Assembly (NCBI RefSeq): GCF_007829885.1
Contig: NZ_VIWW01000001.1
Span: forward strand, 2,914,001-2,978,000
DNA: 64,000 bases
Source of the DNA: Streptomyces brevispora
GTDB lineage: Bacteria; Actinomycetota; Actinomycetes; Streptomycetales; Streptomycetaceae
Direction of reading: 5' to 3'
Shown here: one piece after another, positions 25,730 to 35,139 of the stretch
Layout: every line of letters starts with the position of its first letter
Numbering within the stretch: position 1 is the stretch's first letter
The notes under the pieces: model-generated
Seen by the model: the letters and a program-made list of their open reading frames with translations, nothing else
Databases searched by the model: none
What the model was told of the DNA's origin: nothing
Program-made: the position numbers and the translations under genes

Positions 25730-25876
25730 TCAGCAGTCGTCGGCGGAAGCCGTGGGGCTTTGCGGGCCCGCCCTGGGGTCCGCTGTGCCGATGTCGGCCC
25801 AGGCAGTCTTTGCCGCAGCCGGGTCCGGCCAATCCGGCGCCGGGGCCATCCGGCTGTACCCGTCCAGGTGATTCAT
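25730..25876 (-). CDS. Possible 48-aa protein upstream of the transpeptidase
   Basis: Open frame from the ATG at 25876, MNHLDGYSRMAPAPDWPDPA and onward, ending SADDC, with the stop 10 nt before the lipoprotein GTG. Unusual Trp/Asp content for random GC-rich sequence suggests coding. No ribosome site is seen and I do not recognise a family. Confidence 0.35.
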   Translation of the reverse strand: MNHLDGYSRMAPAPDWPDPAAAKTAWADIGTADPRAGPQSPTASADDC

Positions 25877-25989
25877 GCACTTGTATGCGCGCGGCCCGCG
25901 CGTTCCCGGGTGACTCGCGTGCATCCAGACCGGGCGGGACGCACGCACGACGGGAACGCGGAACAGCCCCCGGCCGGTGGCCAGGGGCT

Positions 25990-26003
25990 GTTTCACGTGA
26001 AAC
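25990..26003. other. parS site (ParB-binding)
   Basis: Exact 14-bp palindrome GTTTCACGTGAAAC, identical to the Streptomyces parS consensus. ParB spreads from such sites, which cluster around oriC. It is intergenic, 54 nt beyond the aspS stop. Confidence 0.9.
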
Positions 26004-26015
26004 CCGGTGCGGGTT

Positions 26016-26066
26016 GGTCGGGCTGCTTCTCCGGTCGGACTGCTTCTCCGGCCGGGCTACTTCTCC
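26016..26066. repeat. Three tandem 17-nt repeats at the aspS 3' end
   Basis: Units GGTCGGGCTGCTTCTCC, GGTCGGACTGCTTCTCC and GGCCGGGCTACTTCTCC in exact register. The third unit covers the aspS stop codon and its last codons, so the array looks like duplication of the gene end into the spacer next to parS. Confidence 0.9.
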
Positions 26067-27841
26067 GCGGCGTCCTTCGCGGACGCGACCGGCTTGCGGA
26101 GCTGGATGTTCAGCTCGCGCAGCCGGGTCTCGTCCAGCACCGTCGGCGCGCCCATCATCAGGTCCTGGGCGTTGCCGTTCAGCGGGAAGGCGATCGTCTC
26201 GCGGATGTTGGGCTCGTCGGCCAGCAGCATCACGATGCGGTCGACACCCGGGGCGATGCCACCGTGCGGCGGGGCACCGAGGCGGAAGGCGCGGAGCATG
26301 CCCGCGAATTCCTGCTCGACGGTCTCGCGGTCGTAACCGGCGATCTCGAAGGCCTTGAGCATGAGCTCGGGCTCGTGGTTACGGATGGCGCCGGAGGACA
26401 GCTCGATGCCGTTGCAGACGATGTCGTACTGCCAGGCGAGGATGTCCAGCGGGTCCTTCTCCTCAAGGTCCTTCAGGCCGCCCTGGGGCATCGAGAAGGG
26501 GTTGTGCGAGAAGTCGATCTTCCCGGTGTCCTCGTCCTTCTCGTACATCGGGAAGTCGACGATCCAGCAGAACCGGAAGACGCCCTCCTCGAAGTGGCCG
26601 GCGCGCTTGGCGGCCTCGACGCGGACGACCGACATGATCTTGGAGACCTCGTCGAACTCGCCGGCGCCGAAGAACACGGCGTGGCCGGGGACGAGCGAGA
26701 GCCGCTCGGTGAGGGTCTTGACGTCCGTCTCGGTGAGGAACTTGGCGATGGGGCCCGCCAGCTTGCCGTCCTCGCCGACGCGGACCCAGGCGAGGCCCTT
26801 GGCGCCGTGCTCGACGGCGTAGTCACCGAGGCCGTCGAAGAACTTCCGGGACTGGCCCGCGGTGTCCGGCACCGGGAGGGCGCGGACGTGCTTGCCGGCG
26901 AAGGCCTTGAACTCCGAGTCCGCGAAGACGTCGGAGATGTCCACGAGCTCCAGCTTGGCGCGCAGGTCCGGCTTGTCGTTGCCGTACTTCAGCATCGACT
27001 CGCGGAACGGGATGCGCGGGAAGGGCGAGGTGACGTGGCGGCCGTTGCCGAACTCCTCGAAGAGCTCGGTCATGAGCTTCTCGATCGGGCGGAAGACGTC
27101 CTCCTGCTCGACGAAGGACATCTCGACGTCGAGCTGGTAGAACTCGCCGGGCGACCGGTCGGCGCGGGCGTCCTCGTCACGGAAGCACGGCGCGATCTGG
27201 AAGTAGCGGTCGAAGCCGGAGATCATCAGCAGCTGCTTGAACTGCTGAGGGGCCTGCGGCAGCGCGTAGAACTTGCCCGGGTTCAGCCGGGACGGGACGA
27301 CGAAGTCACGGGCGCCCTCGGGAGAGGTCGCGGTGAGGATCGGCGTCGCCATCTCGTTGAAGCCGAGGGCGACCATCTTGGAGCGGATCGAGGCGATGAC
27401 GGAGGAGCGCAGCATGATGTTGCGGTGCATGCGCTCGCGGCGCAGGTCGAGGAAGCGGTACTCCAGGCGCCGCTCCTCGTTGACCCCGTCCTCGGCGTTG
27501 ATCGTGAAGGGCAGCGGGGCGGACTCGCCCAGCACCTCGACCTCGGTGACCTCGATCTCGATCTCGCCGGTCGGGAGCTCCGGGTTGACGTTGTCGGCGC
27601 CGCGGGCGGAGACCTTGCCGTCGATCCGTACGACGGTCTCCTTGGTGAGCTTCGCCAGGGCGTCGTTGCCGGGGGTGCCGGGGCGGGCGACGAGCTGCAC
27701 CAGACCGTAGTGGTCGCGCAGATCGATGAAGAGGATGCCACCCAGGTCTCGGCGATTGTGCAGCCAGCCGCTCAGCCGGACGTCGGTGCCGACGTCAGAG
27801 GCGCGGAGCTCGCCGCAGGTGTGGGACCTGTACCGATGCAT
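26057..27841 (-). CDS. aspS: Aspartyl-tRNA synthetase
   Basis: 594 residues, bacterial type. An N-terminal OB-fold anticodon-binding domain (about 1-105) precedes the class II catalytic core: FLDLRRERM, motif 2 [17 protein letters not shown] (about 215) and motif 3 [13 protein letters not shown] (about 530). A GAD insertion domain lies between motifs 2 and 3. It charges tRNA-Asp. The ATG at 27841 begins the conserved [12 protein letters not shown]. Three 17-nt repeats overlap the stop codon. Confidence 0.97.
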   Translation of the reverse strand: MHRYRSHTCGELRASDVGTDVRLSGWLHNRRDLGGILFIDLRDHYGLVQLVARPGTPGNDALAKLTKETVVRIDGKVSARGADNVNPELPTGEIEIEVTEVEVLGESAPLPFTINAEDGVNEERRLEYRFLDLRRERMHRNIMLRSSVIASIRSKMVALGFNEMATPILTATSPEGARDFVVPSRLNPGKFYALPQAPQQFKQLLMISGFDRYFQIAPCFRDEDARADRSPGEFYQLDVEMSFVEQEDVFRPIEKLMTELFEEFGNGRHVTSPFPRIPFRESMLKYGNDKPDLRAKLELVDISDVFADSEFKAFAGKHVRALPVPDTAGQSRKFFDGLGDYAVEHGAKGLAWVRVGEDGKLAGPIAKFLTETDVKTLTERLSLVPGHAVFFGAGEFDEVSKIMSVVRVEAAKRAGHFEEGVFRFCWIVDFPMYEKDEDTGKIDFSHNPFSMPQGGLKDLEEKDPLDILAWQYDIVCNGIELSSGAIRNHEPELMLKAFEIAGYDRETVEQEFAGMLRAFRLGAPPHGGIAPGVDRIVMLLADEPNIRETIAFPLNGNAQDLMMGAPTVLDETRLRELNIQLRKPVASAKDAAEK

Positions 27842-27887
27842 CGTCGTTCATCCAGTCTTCGCGGTTGGGGGCGGATACAGCCACCCC

Positions 27888-27893
27888 AGGCTA
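27888..27893 (-). promoter_or_regulatory. Possible -10 box TAGCCT for aspS
   Basis: TANNNT hexamer 46 nt upstream of the aspS ATG. No good -35 was found at the right distance, so this is a weak call. Confidence 0.3.
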
Positions 27894-28039
27894 CCGCCCG
27901 CGACCGGACCCTTTCATTGCCATTGTCTCCAGCGGGATCGCCGGTGGGCCCGAGCCGGGTCCGAGCCTGCCCGAGCCGGGTCCGCGGCGGGCCGCCTCGG
28001 GGGCGATCGGGCCGTGCGCGGTACGAGCGGGTTCCGCCC

Positions 28040-29173
28040 TCAGGCGCCTGACGGGCTGGGTGGTGCGCCGGGGGACGCGTCCGGGGTGGGGGGCACCGGG
28101 TCGGGGGTCGCCGGGTCCGGGGGGTCCGGTGGGGGCAGGTGGCCCTTGCGGAGTTCGCCGAGGATGCCGAAGGCCGCCGCGCACACCGGGACCGCGAGCA
28201 GCATCCCCAGCAGGCCCGCCACGCTCGCGCCCGCCGTCAGCGCGATCAGGATCGTGGCCGGGTGCATCTGGACCGTACGGCTCTGGATCAACGGCTGAAG
28301 GATGTGGCCCTCCAGCACCTGTACGGCGAGCACCACCCCGAGCGCCCAGAGCGCGATCACCAGCCCCCGGTCCGCGAGCGCCACCAGCACCGCGACGGTG
28401 CCCGAGATGAAGGCCCCCAGGTACGGGATGTAGGCGCCGACCAGGACCAGCGCGCCCAGCCCCACCGCACCGGGCACCTTCAGGATCAGCAGGCCGACCG
28501 TGATGCAGGCCGCGTCGATGAGCGCGATGAACGTCGTGCCGCGCATGAAGCCCTCGACGGCCTCGAACGCCCGCCGGCCCATCGCCTCGACCAGGTCGCC
28601 GGTGCCGCGCGGGGCGATGGAGTGCGCGAGTTTCACGCCCCGGTCGGAGTCGCGCAGGAAGAAGAAGGTCAGCAGGAGCGCGAGCACGCTCGTGGCGATG
28701 AGCGAACCGACCAGGCTGAGGCCGCTCAGGAGCCCGCCCGCGGCGCTCGCGCCGAACTTCCCGACGAGCTGCTTCGCATTGGCGGCCAGGTCGTCCACAT
28801 TGGTGTTGCCCGCCACCCCGAAGTGGTCGACGACCCAATGACCGGCGTCCTTCAGCGACCGGACGATCTGGTCGCCGGTGTCGATGAGCGCGGAGACGAC
28901 GATGTATCCGGCGCCGCCGACCACCGCGACGAGGAGGGCGCAGGTCAGCCCGGCCGCCAGCGAACGGTTCACCCCGTGCGCGGTCATCCACCGGTGGACC
29001 GGACCGAGCAGCGCCGTACCGAGCAGCGCGAGCATGACGGGGGTGACGGCGGTCTTGAGGGCGACGCACAGCCAGACGACCAGGGCGGCGACACCGGCGA
29101 CCAGCAGGACAACACCGCACCAGGCGGCCAGGCGCCGTGCGCCAAGGGGCAGGAGGGGCTTCTGGGTCTGCAC
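28040..29173 (-). CDS. AI-2E family transporter (PerM-like membrane protein)
   Basis: 377 residues with the PerM/AI-2E topology: two or three N-terminal helices (about 15-60), a helical extracytoplasmic stretch, then five C-terminal helices (about 150-330) with the typical GAYIPYLGAFISG motif (about 262). The C-terminal 40 residues are Pro/Asp-rich. Members include Na+/H+ antiporters and putative autoinducer exporters, so the substrate cannot be named. The GTG at 29173 is preceded by GTGAGGGG. Confidence 0.88.
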   Translation of the reverse strand: MQTQKPLLPLGARRLAAWCGVVLLVAGVAALVVWLCVALKTAVTPVMLALLGTALLGPVHRWMTAHGVNRSLAAGLTCALLVAVVGGAGYIVVSALIDTGDQIVRSLKDAGHWVVDHFGVAGNTNVDDLAANAKQLVGKFGASAAGGLLSGLSLVGSLIATSVLALLLTFFFLRDSDRGVKLAHSIAPRGTGDLVEAMGRRAFEAVEGFMRGTTFIALIDAACITVGLLILKVPGAVGLGALVLVGAYIPYLGAFISGTVAVLVALADRGLVIALWALGVVLAVQVLEGHILQPLIQSRTVQMHPATILIALTAGASVAGLLGMLLAVPVCAAAFGILGELRKGHLPPPDPPDPATPDPVPPTPDASPGAPPSPSGA

Positions 29174-29258
29174 CCCCTCACCCGATCACGCGGCGGGTGC
29201 GCTGTCCCCGCCCGGGCCGCCGTACGAGTGACGAACCGTCATACGGCGGCGGCGAGGC

Positions 29259-30215
29259 TCACATTCCGTGGACGGCGGGCACGGTGCCGAGGCGGCCGGC
29301 CTGGAAGTCCTCGAAGGCCTGCTTCAGTTCGGCCTGGCTGTTCATCACGAACGGCCCGTAGTGAGCCATCGGCTCCCGGATGGGACGCCCGCCGAGGAGG
29401 ACGACCTCCAGCTCCGGGGTGTTGCCGTCCTGCCGCTCGTCCGCGCGGACGGTCAGCGAGGAGCCGGCGCCGAAGACGGCGGTCTGGCCCATGTGGACGG
29501 GCCGGCGCTCCTCACCCACGGTGCCGCGGCCCGCGAGCACGTACGCGAGGCCGTTGAAGTCCTCGCGCCACGGCAGGGTCACCTCGGCGCCGGGGCGCAC
29601 GGTGGCGTGGATCATCGTGATGGGGGTGTGGGTGACACCCGGGCCCTCGTGGCCGTCGAGCTCGCCCGCGATCACGCGGAGCAGCGCGCCGCCGTCCGGG
29701 GAGGCGAGGAGCTGGACCTGGCCGCCGCGGATGTCCTGGTAGCGCGGGGCCATCATCTTGTCGGCCTTGGGCAGGTTCACCCAGAGCTGGAGGCCGTGGA
29801 AGAGGCCGCCCGACATGACGAGCGACTCCGGCGGCGCCTCGATGTGGAGCAGCCCGGAACCGGCCGTCATCCACTGGGTGTCGCCGTTCTGGATGGTGCC
29901 GCCGCCACCGTTGGAGTCCTGGTGAACGAAGGTGCCGTCGATCAGGTAGGTGACGGTCTCGAAGCCGCGGTGCGGGTGCCAGGGGGTGCCCTTGGGCTCG
30001 CCGGCCGCGTACTCCACCTCGCCCATCTGGTCCATCATGATGAACGGGTCGAGGTGCTTGTAGTTGATCCCCGCGAATGCGCGGCGCACGGGGAATCCCT
30101 CGCCCTCGAACCCGCTGGGCGCCGTGGTCACGGCGAGCACGGGACGGGCCACGGCATCGCCCGAGGCGGCGACCTTGGGCAGGGTCAGCGGGTTTTCGAC
30201 GGTTACTGCGGGCAT
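29259..30215 (-). CDS. Pirin family protein
   Basis: 318 residues with a bicupin fold. The N-terminal cupin has the metal-binding pattern HPHRGFETVTY (about 85) and later HIEAPPES. Pirins bind Fe and some have quercetinase activity or regulate central metabolism. The ATG at 30215 has GGAGGTGG 8 nt upstream. The promoter at 30247-30275 carries the 14-bp motif shared with the luciferase-reductase pair. The gene is monocistronic. Confidence 0.92.
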   Translation of the reverse strand: MPAVTVENPLTLPKVAASGDAVARPVLAVTTAPSGFEGEGFPVRRAFAGINYKHLDPFIMMDQMGEVEYAAGEPKGTPWHPHRGFETVTYLIDGTFVHQDSNGGGGTIQNGDTQWMTAGSGLLHIEAPPESLVMSGGLFHGLQLWVNLPKADKMMAPRYQDIRGGQVQLLASPDGGALLRVIAGELDGHEGPGVTHTPITMIHATVRPGAEVTLPWREDFNGLAYVLAGRGTVGEERRPVHMGQTAVFGAGSSLTVRADERQDGNTPELEVVLLGGRPIREPMAHYGPFVMNSQAELKQAFEDFQAGRLGTVPAVHGM

Positions 30216-30246
30216 GGAAGCCACCTCCGGGGATTGTCCTGAAACC

Positions 30247-30275
30247 AATTTAGTTGAATGGTGAACATCTAGCAA
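30247..30275 (-). promoter_or_regulatory. Pirin promoter with operator-like motif in the spacer
   Basis: -35 TTGCTA (30270-30275), 17-nt spacer and -10 TAAATT (30247-30252). The spacer contains GTTCACCATTCAAC (30253-30266), which matches the tandem heptamer upstream of the luciferase-like gene at 12 of 14 positions. A protein bound there would block RNA polymerase. Confidence 0.65.
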
Positions 30276-30311
30276 GGCGTCTTCCATTCCCGCACCGTCC
30301 ACGACAGCGCG

Positions 30312-30356
30312 AAGGGGCCCGTACCGCCCGGCGTCGCTCGGCGGTACGGGCCCCTT
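30312..30356. terminator. Perfect 17-bp hairpin downstream of the SseB-like gene
   Basis: AAGGGGCCCGTACCGCC pairs perfectly with its complement around an 11-nt loop. It lies 22 nt after the end of the minus-strand SseB-like gene and upstream of the pirin promoter, so it insulates pirin. Confidence 0.75.
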
Positions 30357-30378
30357 CCCGAGGGGCGGGGGTCGACGG

Positions 30379-30819
30379 TCAGCCGTACATACGGCGCATC
30401 GCGAAGTCGACCATCTGCTCCACGGCCTTGGCGTCGAAGACCATGCGGTGCTCGCCCTCCATGTCCAGGACGAAGCCGTAGCCGGTGGGCAGCAGGTCGA
30501 TCACCTCGGCCCCGGTGATCACGAAGTACTTGGACTCCTTGCCCGCGTAGAGCCGCAGCTCCTTGAGCGTGGTGAACATCGGGATCACCGGCTGCTGGGT
30601 GTTGTGCAGCGCGAGGAAGCCCGGATTGTCGCCGCGCGGGCAGTAGACCTTCGACGTCGCGAAGATCTGCTGGAAGTCCTCGGCGGCCAGCGAGCCGGTC
30701 GTGAAGGCCCGTACCGCGTCGCCCAGCGAGGGCGGCGAGGGTTCGGGGTACAGCGGCTGCTCGCCGTAGCCGCCACCCATCGGCTGCTGTGCGCCCTGAT
30801 TCTGGTCGTAGCCGTACAT
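30379..30819 (-). CDS. SseB-like domain protein
   Basis: 146 residues. A Gln/Gly/Pro-rich N terminus is followed by an SseB N-terminal-type domain (about 30-135, with YCPRGDNPGFLAL and FVLDMEGEHRMVF). The cellular role is not established in Streptomyces. The ATG at 30819 has no ribosome site but has a -10 box TACTCT 7 nt before it, so the mRNA is probably leaderless. In-frame upstream codons are therefore rejected. Confidence 0.72.
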   Translation of the reverse strand: MYGYDQNQGAQQPMGGGYGEQPLYPEPSPPSLGDAVRAFTTGSLAAEDFQQIFATSKVYCPRGDNPGFLALHNTQQPVIPMFTTLKELRLYAGKESKYFVITGAEVIDLLPTGYGFVLDMEGEHRMVFDAKAVEQMVDFAMRRMYG

Positions 30820-30826
30820 GAGGCAA

Positions 30827-30832
30827 AGAGTA
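30827..30832 (-). promoter_or_regulatory. -10 box TACTCT, leaderless SseB-like gene
   Basis: TANNNT hexamer ending exactly 7 nt before the ATG at 30819, with no Shine-Dalgarno between. Confidence 0.55.
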
Positions 30833-31025
30833 ATCGGCCACATCTCCCCCTTGAGGGGTTGCGCCTTATTACTGACGGGTAGCATCATCGGAGAGGTCAG
30901 CTGATACGTCCGGGCCCCGCCAGATCCCCGGCCGCGCGGCAGACCGGTATCCGCGAGCCCGTCGCCCGATCCTCACCTCTCCACGGGGCGCTGCGCGCCA
31001 CTGCTATTGATTACGGAGCCTTCCC

Positions 31026-32852
31026 ATGGGGCACTACAAGTCGAATCTCCGCGACATCGAGTTCAACCTCTTCGAGGTCCTCGGGCGCGACAAGCTGTAC
31101 GGCACCGGACCGTTCGCGGAGATGGACGTCGAGACCGCGAAGAGCATCCTCGACGAGGTCGCCCGCCTCGCGGAGAACGAGCTCGCCGACTCCTACGCCG
31201 ACGCCGACCGCAACCCCCCGGTCTTCGACCCGGAGACCAACACCGCACCGGTACCGGACAGCTTCAAGAAGTCCTACCAGGCCTTCATGGACTCCGAGTA
31301 CTGGCGCCTGGGCCTCCCCGAGGAGATCGGCGGCACGACCTCCCCACGCTCCCTGATCTGGGGTTACGCGGAGCTGCTGCTCGGCGCGAACCCGGCCGTG
31401 TGGATGTACTCCTCCGGCCCGGCCTTCGCCGGCATCCTCTTCGACGAGGGCAACGAGGCGCAGAAGAAGATCGCCGAGATCGCCGTCGAGAAGCAGTGGG
31501 GCTCGACGATGGTGCTGACCGAGCCGGACGCCGGTTCCGACGTCGGCGCGGGCCGCACGAAGGCCGTCGAGCAGGCGGACGGCTCCTGGCACATCGAGGG
31601 CGTGAAGCGCTTCATCACCTCGGGTGAGCACGACATGTCCGAGAACATCATTCACTACGTGCTGGCCCGCCCCGAGGGCGCGGGACCGGGCACCAAGGGC
31701 CTCTCGCTCTTCATGGTCCCGAAGTTCCACTTCGACTGGACCACCGGCGAACTGTCCGAGCGCAACGGCGTGTACGCGACGAACGTCGAGCACAAGATGG
31801 GCCTCAAGGCTTCCAACACCTGCGAGATGACGTTCGGCGACCAGCACCCCGCCAAGGGCTGGCTGATCGGCGACAAGCACGACGGCATCCGCCAGATGTT
31901 CCGCATCATCGAGTTCGCCCGCATGATGGTCGGCACGAAGGCCATCGCGGCGCTCTCGACGGGTTACCTGAACGCGCTGGAGTACGCCAAGGAGCGCGTC
32001 CAGGGAACCGACCTGTCGCAGTTCATGGACAAGACCGCCCCCAAGGTCACCATCACGCACCACCCCGACGTGCGCCGCTCGCTCATGACGCAGAAGGCGT
32101 ACGCCGAGGGCATGCGCTCCCTCGTGCTGTACACCGCCTCCGTGCAGGACGCGATCCAGGAGAGCGAGGCCGCGGGCGAGGACGCGAAGGCGCTGCACGG
32201 CCTCAACGACCTGCTGCTCCCGATCGTGAAGGGCTACGGCTCGGAGAAGTCGTACGAGCAGCTGGCACAGTCGCTCCAGACGTTCGGCGGCTCCGGGTAC
32301 CTCCAGGAGTACCCGATCGAGCAGTACATCCGTGACGCCAAGATCGACACGCTGTACGAGGGCACGACGGCCATCCAGGGCCAGGACTTCTTCTTCCGGA
32401 AGATCGTCCGCGACCAGGGCGCCTCGCTCAACACGCTCTCCGAGGAGATCAAGAAGTTCCTCGCGGGCGCCCAGGGCAACGAGGAGCTGTCCGGCGCGCT
32501 GGACTCGCTCGCCAAGGCCGCCGTGGACCTGGAGGCGATCGTCGGCACGATGATCACCGACCTCACCGCGACCGGCGAGGACGTGAAGAACATCTACAAG
32601 GTGGGCCTGAACACCACCCGCCTGCTGCTGGCCTCCGGCGATGTCGTCGTCGGCTACCTGCTGCTCAAGGGCGCGGCCGTGGCCGTCGAGAAGCTGCCGA
32701 CCGCTGCCGCGAAGGACGTCGCCTTCTACCGGGGCAAGATCGCCGCCGCGAAGTTCTTCGCCGCGAACGTCCTGCCGGGCGTCGGGGCCGAGCGCGCGCT
32801 CGCCGAGTCCGTCGACAACTCCCTGATGGAGCTGGACGAGGCCGCGTTCTAG
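31026..32852 (+). CDS. Acyl-CoA dehydrogenase (long, about 600-aa type)
   Basis: 608 residues, flavoenzyme of fatty-acid beta-oxidation. The FAD/substrate region [10 protein letters not shown] (about 166), the C-terminal helical domain with [13 protein letters not shown] (about 420) and [12 protein letters not shown] (about 443), which holds the usual catalytic-base position, are all visible. The extra 120 C-terminal residues mark the long ACAD type seen in actinobacteria and proteobacteria. The ATG at 31026 has CGGAG 9 nt upstream. A perfect hairpin follows. Confidence 0.93.
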   Translation: MGHYKSNLRDIEFNLFEVLGRDKLYGTGPFAEMDVETAKSILDEVARLAENELADSYADADRNPPVFDPETNTAPVPDSFKKSYQAFMDSEYWRLGLPEEIGGTTSPRSLIWGYAELLLGANPAVWMYSSGPAFAGILFDEGNEAQKKIAEIAVEKQWGSTMVLTEPDAGSDVGAGRTKAVEQADGSWHIEGVKRFITSGEHDMSENIIHYVLARPEGAGPGTKGLSLFMVPKFHFDWTTGELSERNGVYATNVEHKMGLKASNTCEMTFGDQHPAKGWLIGDKHDGIRQMFRIIEFARMMVGTKAIAALSTGYLNALEYAKERVQGTDLSQFMDKTAPKVTITHHPDVRRSLMTQKAYAEGMRSLVLYTASVQDAIQESEAAGEDAKALHGLNDLLLPIVKGYGSEKSYEQLAQSLQTFGGSGYLQEYPIEQYIRDAKIDTLYEGTTAIQGQDFFFRKIVRDQGASLNTLSEEIKKFLAGAQGNEELSGALDSLAKAAVDLEAIVGTMITDLTATGEDVKNIYKVGLNTTRLLLASGDVVVGYLLLKGAAVAVEKLPTAAAKDVAFYRGKIAAAKFFAANVLPGVGAERALAESVDNSLMELDEAAF

Positions 32853-32876
32853 GCTTCCGCGACCGAGATCGTCGAC

Positions 32877-32914
32877 GGCACCGTCACCCGGACACGTTTC
32901 CGGGTGACGGTGCC
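32877..32914. terminator. Perfect 15-bp hairpin after the acyl-CoA dehydrogenase
   Basis: GGCACCGTCACCCGG pairs perfectly with its complement around the loop ACACGTTT, 25 nt after the stop codon. No T-run follows. Confidence 0.75.
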
Positions 32915-33162
32915 GGCGTATCCGGCCGGGTACGCCGGCGGCAGGACCCGGAACCCCGTCCACGGGAGAAACCCTCGCGCTCCGGGGCACTGCCCGGCTC
33001 GCTGCGTCGACGGGCTGTGGCAGCGGTGTGACACGGCTATCGTCCGGGCGTCGCCGCGGACGGCATGCCGCCGCCCCGGGCGCCGGTGCGGCCCCGGGTT
33101 CCGTTCATGGGCAGGGCGCGGGCGACGGGGGACGACGGTGAATTCTCCGGGACGCGCCTGGT

Positions 33163-33168
33163 TAAAGT
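33163..33168 (+). promoter_or_regulatory. -10 box TAAAGT, leaderless M18 peptidase gene
   Basis: TAAAGT ends 7 nt before the ATG at 33176. A possible -35, GTGAAT, lies 19 nt upstream. Confidence 0.5.
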
Positions 33169-33175
33169 GAAGAAC

Positions 33176-34474
33176 ATGAGCTCTTCCCCCCGCTTCGACC
33201 GCGGGCACACCGACGATCTGATGGCCTTCCTGATGGCCTGCCCCTCCCCGTACCACGCCGTGGCGACCGCCGCGTCGAGGCTGGAGAAGGCCGGTTTCCG
33301 GCAGGTCGAGGAGACGGCGGCCTGGGACGGGTCCAGCGGCGGGAAGTACGTCCTGCGCGGCGGCGCGATCGTGGCCTGGTACGTGCCCGAGGGCGCCGGG
33401 GCCAGCACCCCGTTCCGGATCGTCGGGGCGCACACCGACTCGCCGAACCTGCGCGTGAAGCCGATGCCCGACACGGGCGCGCACGGCTGGCGGCAGATCG
33501 CCGTGGAGGTCTACGGCGGCACGCTCCTCAACACCTGGCTGGACCGCGACCTCGGCCTCGCCGGGCGGATCTCGCTGCGCGACGGGACGCACCGGCTGGT
33601 CAACATCGACCGGGCGCTGCTGCGCGTCCCCCAGCTGGCCGTGCACCTGGACCGGTCGGCCAACCCGGACGGCCTCAAGCTCGACCGCCAGAAGCACATG
33701 CAGCCGATCTGGGGCCTCGGGGACGTGGCGGAGGGCGACCTCATCCGCTTCGTCGCCGATGAGGCGGGCGTCGACGCCGAGGACATCACCGGCTGGGACC
33801 TGATGCCGCACCCCGTCGAGGCACCCTCCTACCTGGGCCGCGACCGCGAGCTGGTGGCCGGGCCCCGGATGGACAACCTGCTCTCGGTGCACGCGGCCGT
33901 CGCGGCGCTCGCCGCCGTCGCCGGACAGCCCGACGCGGAGATCCCGTACATCCCGGTGCTGGCCGCCTTCGACCACGAGGAGAACGGCTCGCAGTCCGAC
34001 ACCGGCGCGGACGGGCCGCTGCTCGGCACGGTCCTGGAGCGTTCGGTGTTCGCCCGCGGCGGTACGTACGAGGACCGCGCCCGTGCCTTCGCCGGCACCG
34101 TCTGCCTCTCCTCCGACACCGGCCACGCGATCCACCCCAACTACGCCGAGCGGCACGACCCGACGCACCACCCGGTCATCAACGGCGGACCGATCCTCAA
34201 GGTCAACGTCAACATGCGGTACGCGACCGACGGCAGCGGCCGGGCCGTGTTCGCGTCGGCGTGCGAGAAGGCGGGCGTGCCGTGGCAGCTGTTCGTCTCC
34301 AACAACTCGATGCCGTGCGGCACCACGATCGGCCCGATCACCGCCGCCCGGCACGGCATCCAGACCATCGACATCGGTGTGGCCATCCTGTCGATGCACA
34401 GCGCCCGTGAACTGTGCGGCTCCGACGATCCGCACCTGCTGGCGACCGCACTGGCCTCGTTCCTCGCGGGCTGA
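33176..34474 (+). CDS. M18 family aminopeptidase (aspartyl aminopeptidase-like)
   Basis: 432 residues, a dinuclear zinc aminopeptidase. Metal and catalytic positions are visible in order: AHTDSPNL (about 82), RMDNLLS (about 232), FDHEENGS (about 266), DTGHAIHPNY (about 315) and MHSARE near the C terminus. It removes N-terminal residues, often acidic ones, in the cytoplasm. The ATG at 33176 is set by the -10 box 7 nt upstream. The in-frame extension to 33065 is unlikely. Confidence 0.93.
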   Translation: MSSSPRFDRGHTDDLMAFLMACPSPYHAVATAASRLEKAGFRQVEETAAWDGSSGGKYVLRGGAIVAWYVPEGAGASTPFRIVGAHTDSPNLRVKPMPDTGAHGWRQIAVEVYGGTLLNTWLDRDLGLAGRISLRDGTHRLVNIDRALLRVPQLAVHLDRSANPDGLKLDRQKHMQPIWGLGDVAEGDLIRFVADEAGVDAEDITGWDLMPHPVEAPSYLGRDRELVAGPRMDNLLSVHAAVAALAAVAGQPDAEIPYIPVLAAFDHEENGSQSDTGADGPLLGTVLERSVFARGGTYEDRARAFAGTVCLSSDTGHAIHPNYAERHDPTHHPVINGGPILKVNVNMRYATDGSGRAVFASACEKAGVPWQLFVSNNSMPCGTTIGPITAARHGIQTIDIGVAILSMHSARELCGSDDPHLLATALASFLAG

Positions 34475-34573
34475 CCCCGACGCCAACCGCCACCGCACGC
34501 ATGGTCGTTGCCGGGCCGGGTACCCGCCCCGTACACGGCCCGGAGCTTCCGGGCCGTCGAGGAGGCGGAACTC

Positions 34574-34789
34574 ATGGGACTCGGAGGATGCTTCATTCTC
34601 ATCGGCGTGGGGGCGATACTCGCGTTCGCGACCGACTGGAAGATGGACAGCGTCAACGTCGACATGGTCGGCTGGATCATGATGATCGTCGGCGTCATCG
34701 GCGTCTTCGTCTACGCGAGCGTCATGCGGCGCCGCCGCATGGTTGTGCCCCCCACCACAGTGGTTTCCCCGGACGAACGCCAGCTGTGA
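34574..34789 (+). CDS. Small membrane protein, DUF6458
   Basis: 71 residues with two hydrophobic helices (about 3-20 and 32-50), then RRRR and a polar tail. The pattern MGLGGCFILIGVGAILAFA followed by VGWIMMIVGVIG fits DUF6458, a common actinobacterial small membrane protein of unknown function. The ATG at 34574 follows GGAGGCGGAA at a good distance. Confidence 0.8.
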   Translation: MGLGGCFILIGVGAILAFATDWKMDSVNVDMVGWIMMIVGVIGVFVYASVMRRRRMVVPPTTVVSPDERQL

Positions 34790-34912
34790 TCCGGCCGGGC
34801 GCGCCCGCCGGACCGGGCGCGCCCCCTCCCCGCCCGCCGGGGAGGCCGGATGTTCTGGGCCCTTGCCCGTGACCCGGCACCGGGCGCGTCACGCCCGGAA
34901 GGGGAGCCGCTC

Positions 34913-35023
34913 GTGGAGTTCTGGCTGCTCGGCACCGTCTGCGTCGACACGCTGACCGGGCCGCTTCTCCCCGGCCCCGCCAAACGCCGCAGCCTGCTCG
35001 CCGCCCTGCTGCTGCGCGCGAGC
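34913..35023 (+). pseudogene. SARP/AfsR-type regulator, N-terminal remnant
   Basis: A GTG with GGGGAG upstream starts VEFWLLGTVCVDT, then GPAKRRSLLAALLLRA. This is the beginning of the winged-helix domain of SARP/AfsR regulators (usual form MEFRLLGPVEV...GPAKQRALLAALLL). After about 37 residues the homology ends abruptly and the frame becomes Arg-rich. A nearby out-of-frame EQAVQRLTDDG then a stop looks like further debris. Only the first seventh of the regulator remains. Nothing else is seen up to 35139. Confidence 0.6.
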
Positions 35024-35139
35024 AGGCGGTGCAACGGCTCACCGACGACGGGTGAGTCCCGGCGGGGCGCACGATGCGGCCGTCGTCGTCGGCGCCGACG
35101 ACGGCCGAGCCGCCTGCTCTTCCTCCCGCGAGGCCGCTG

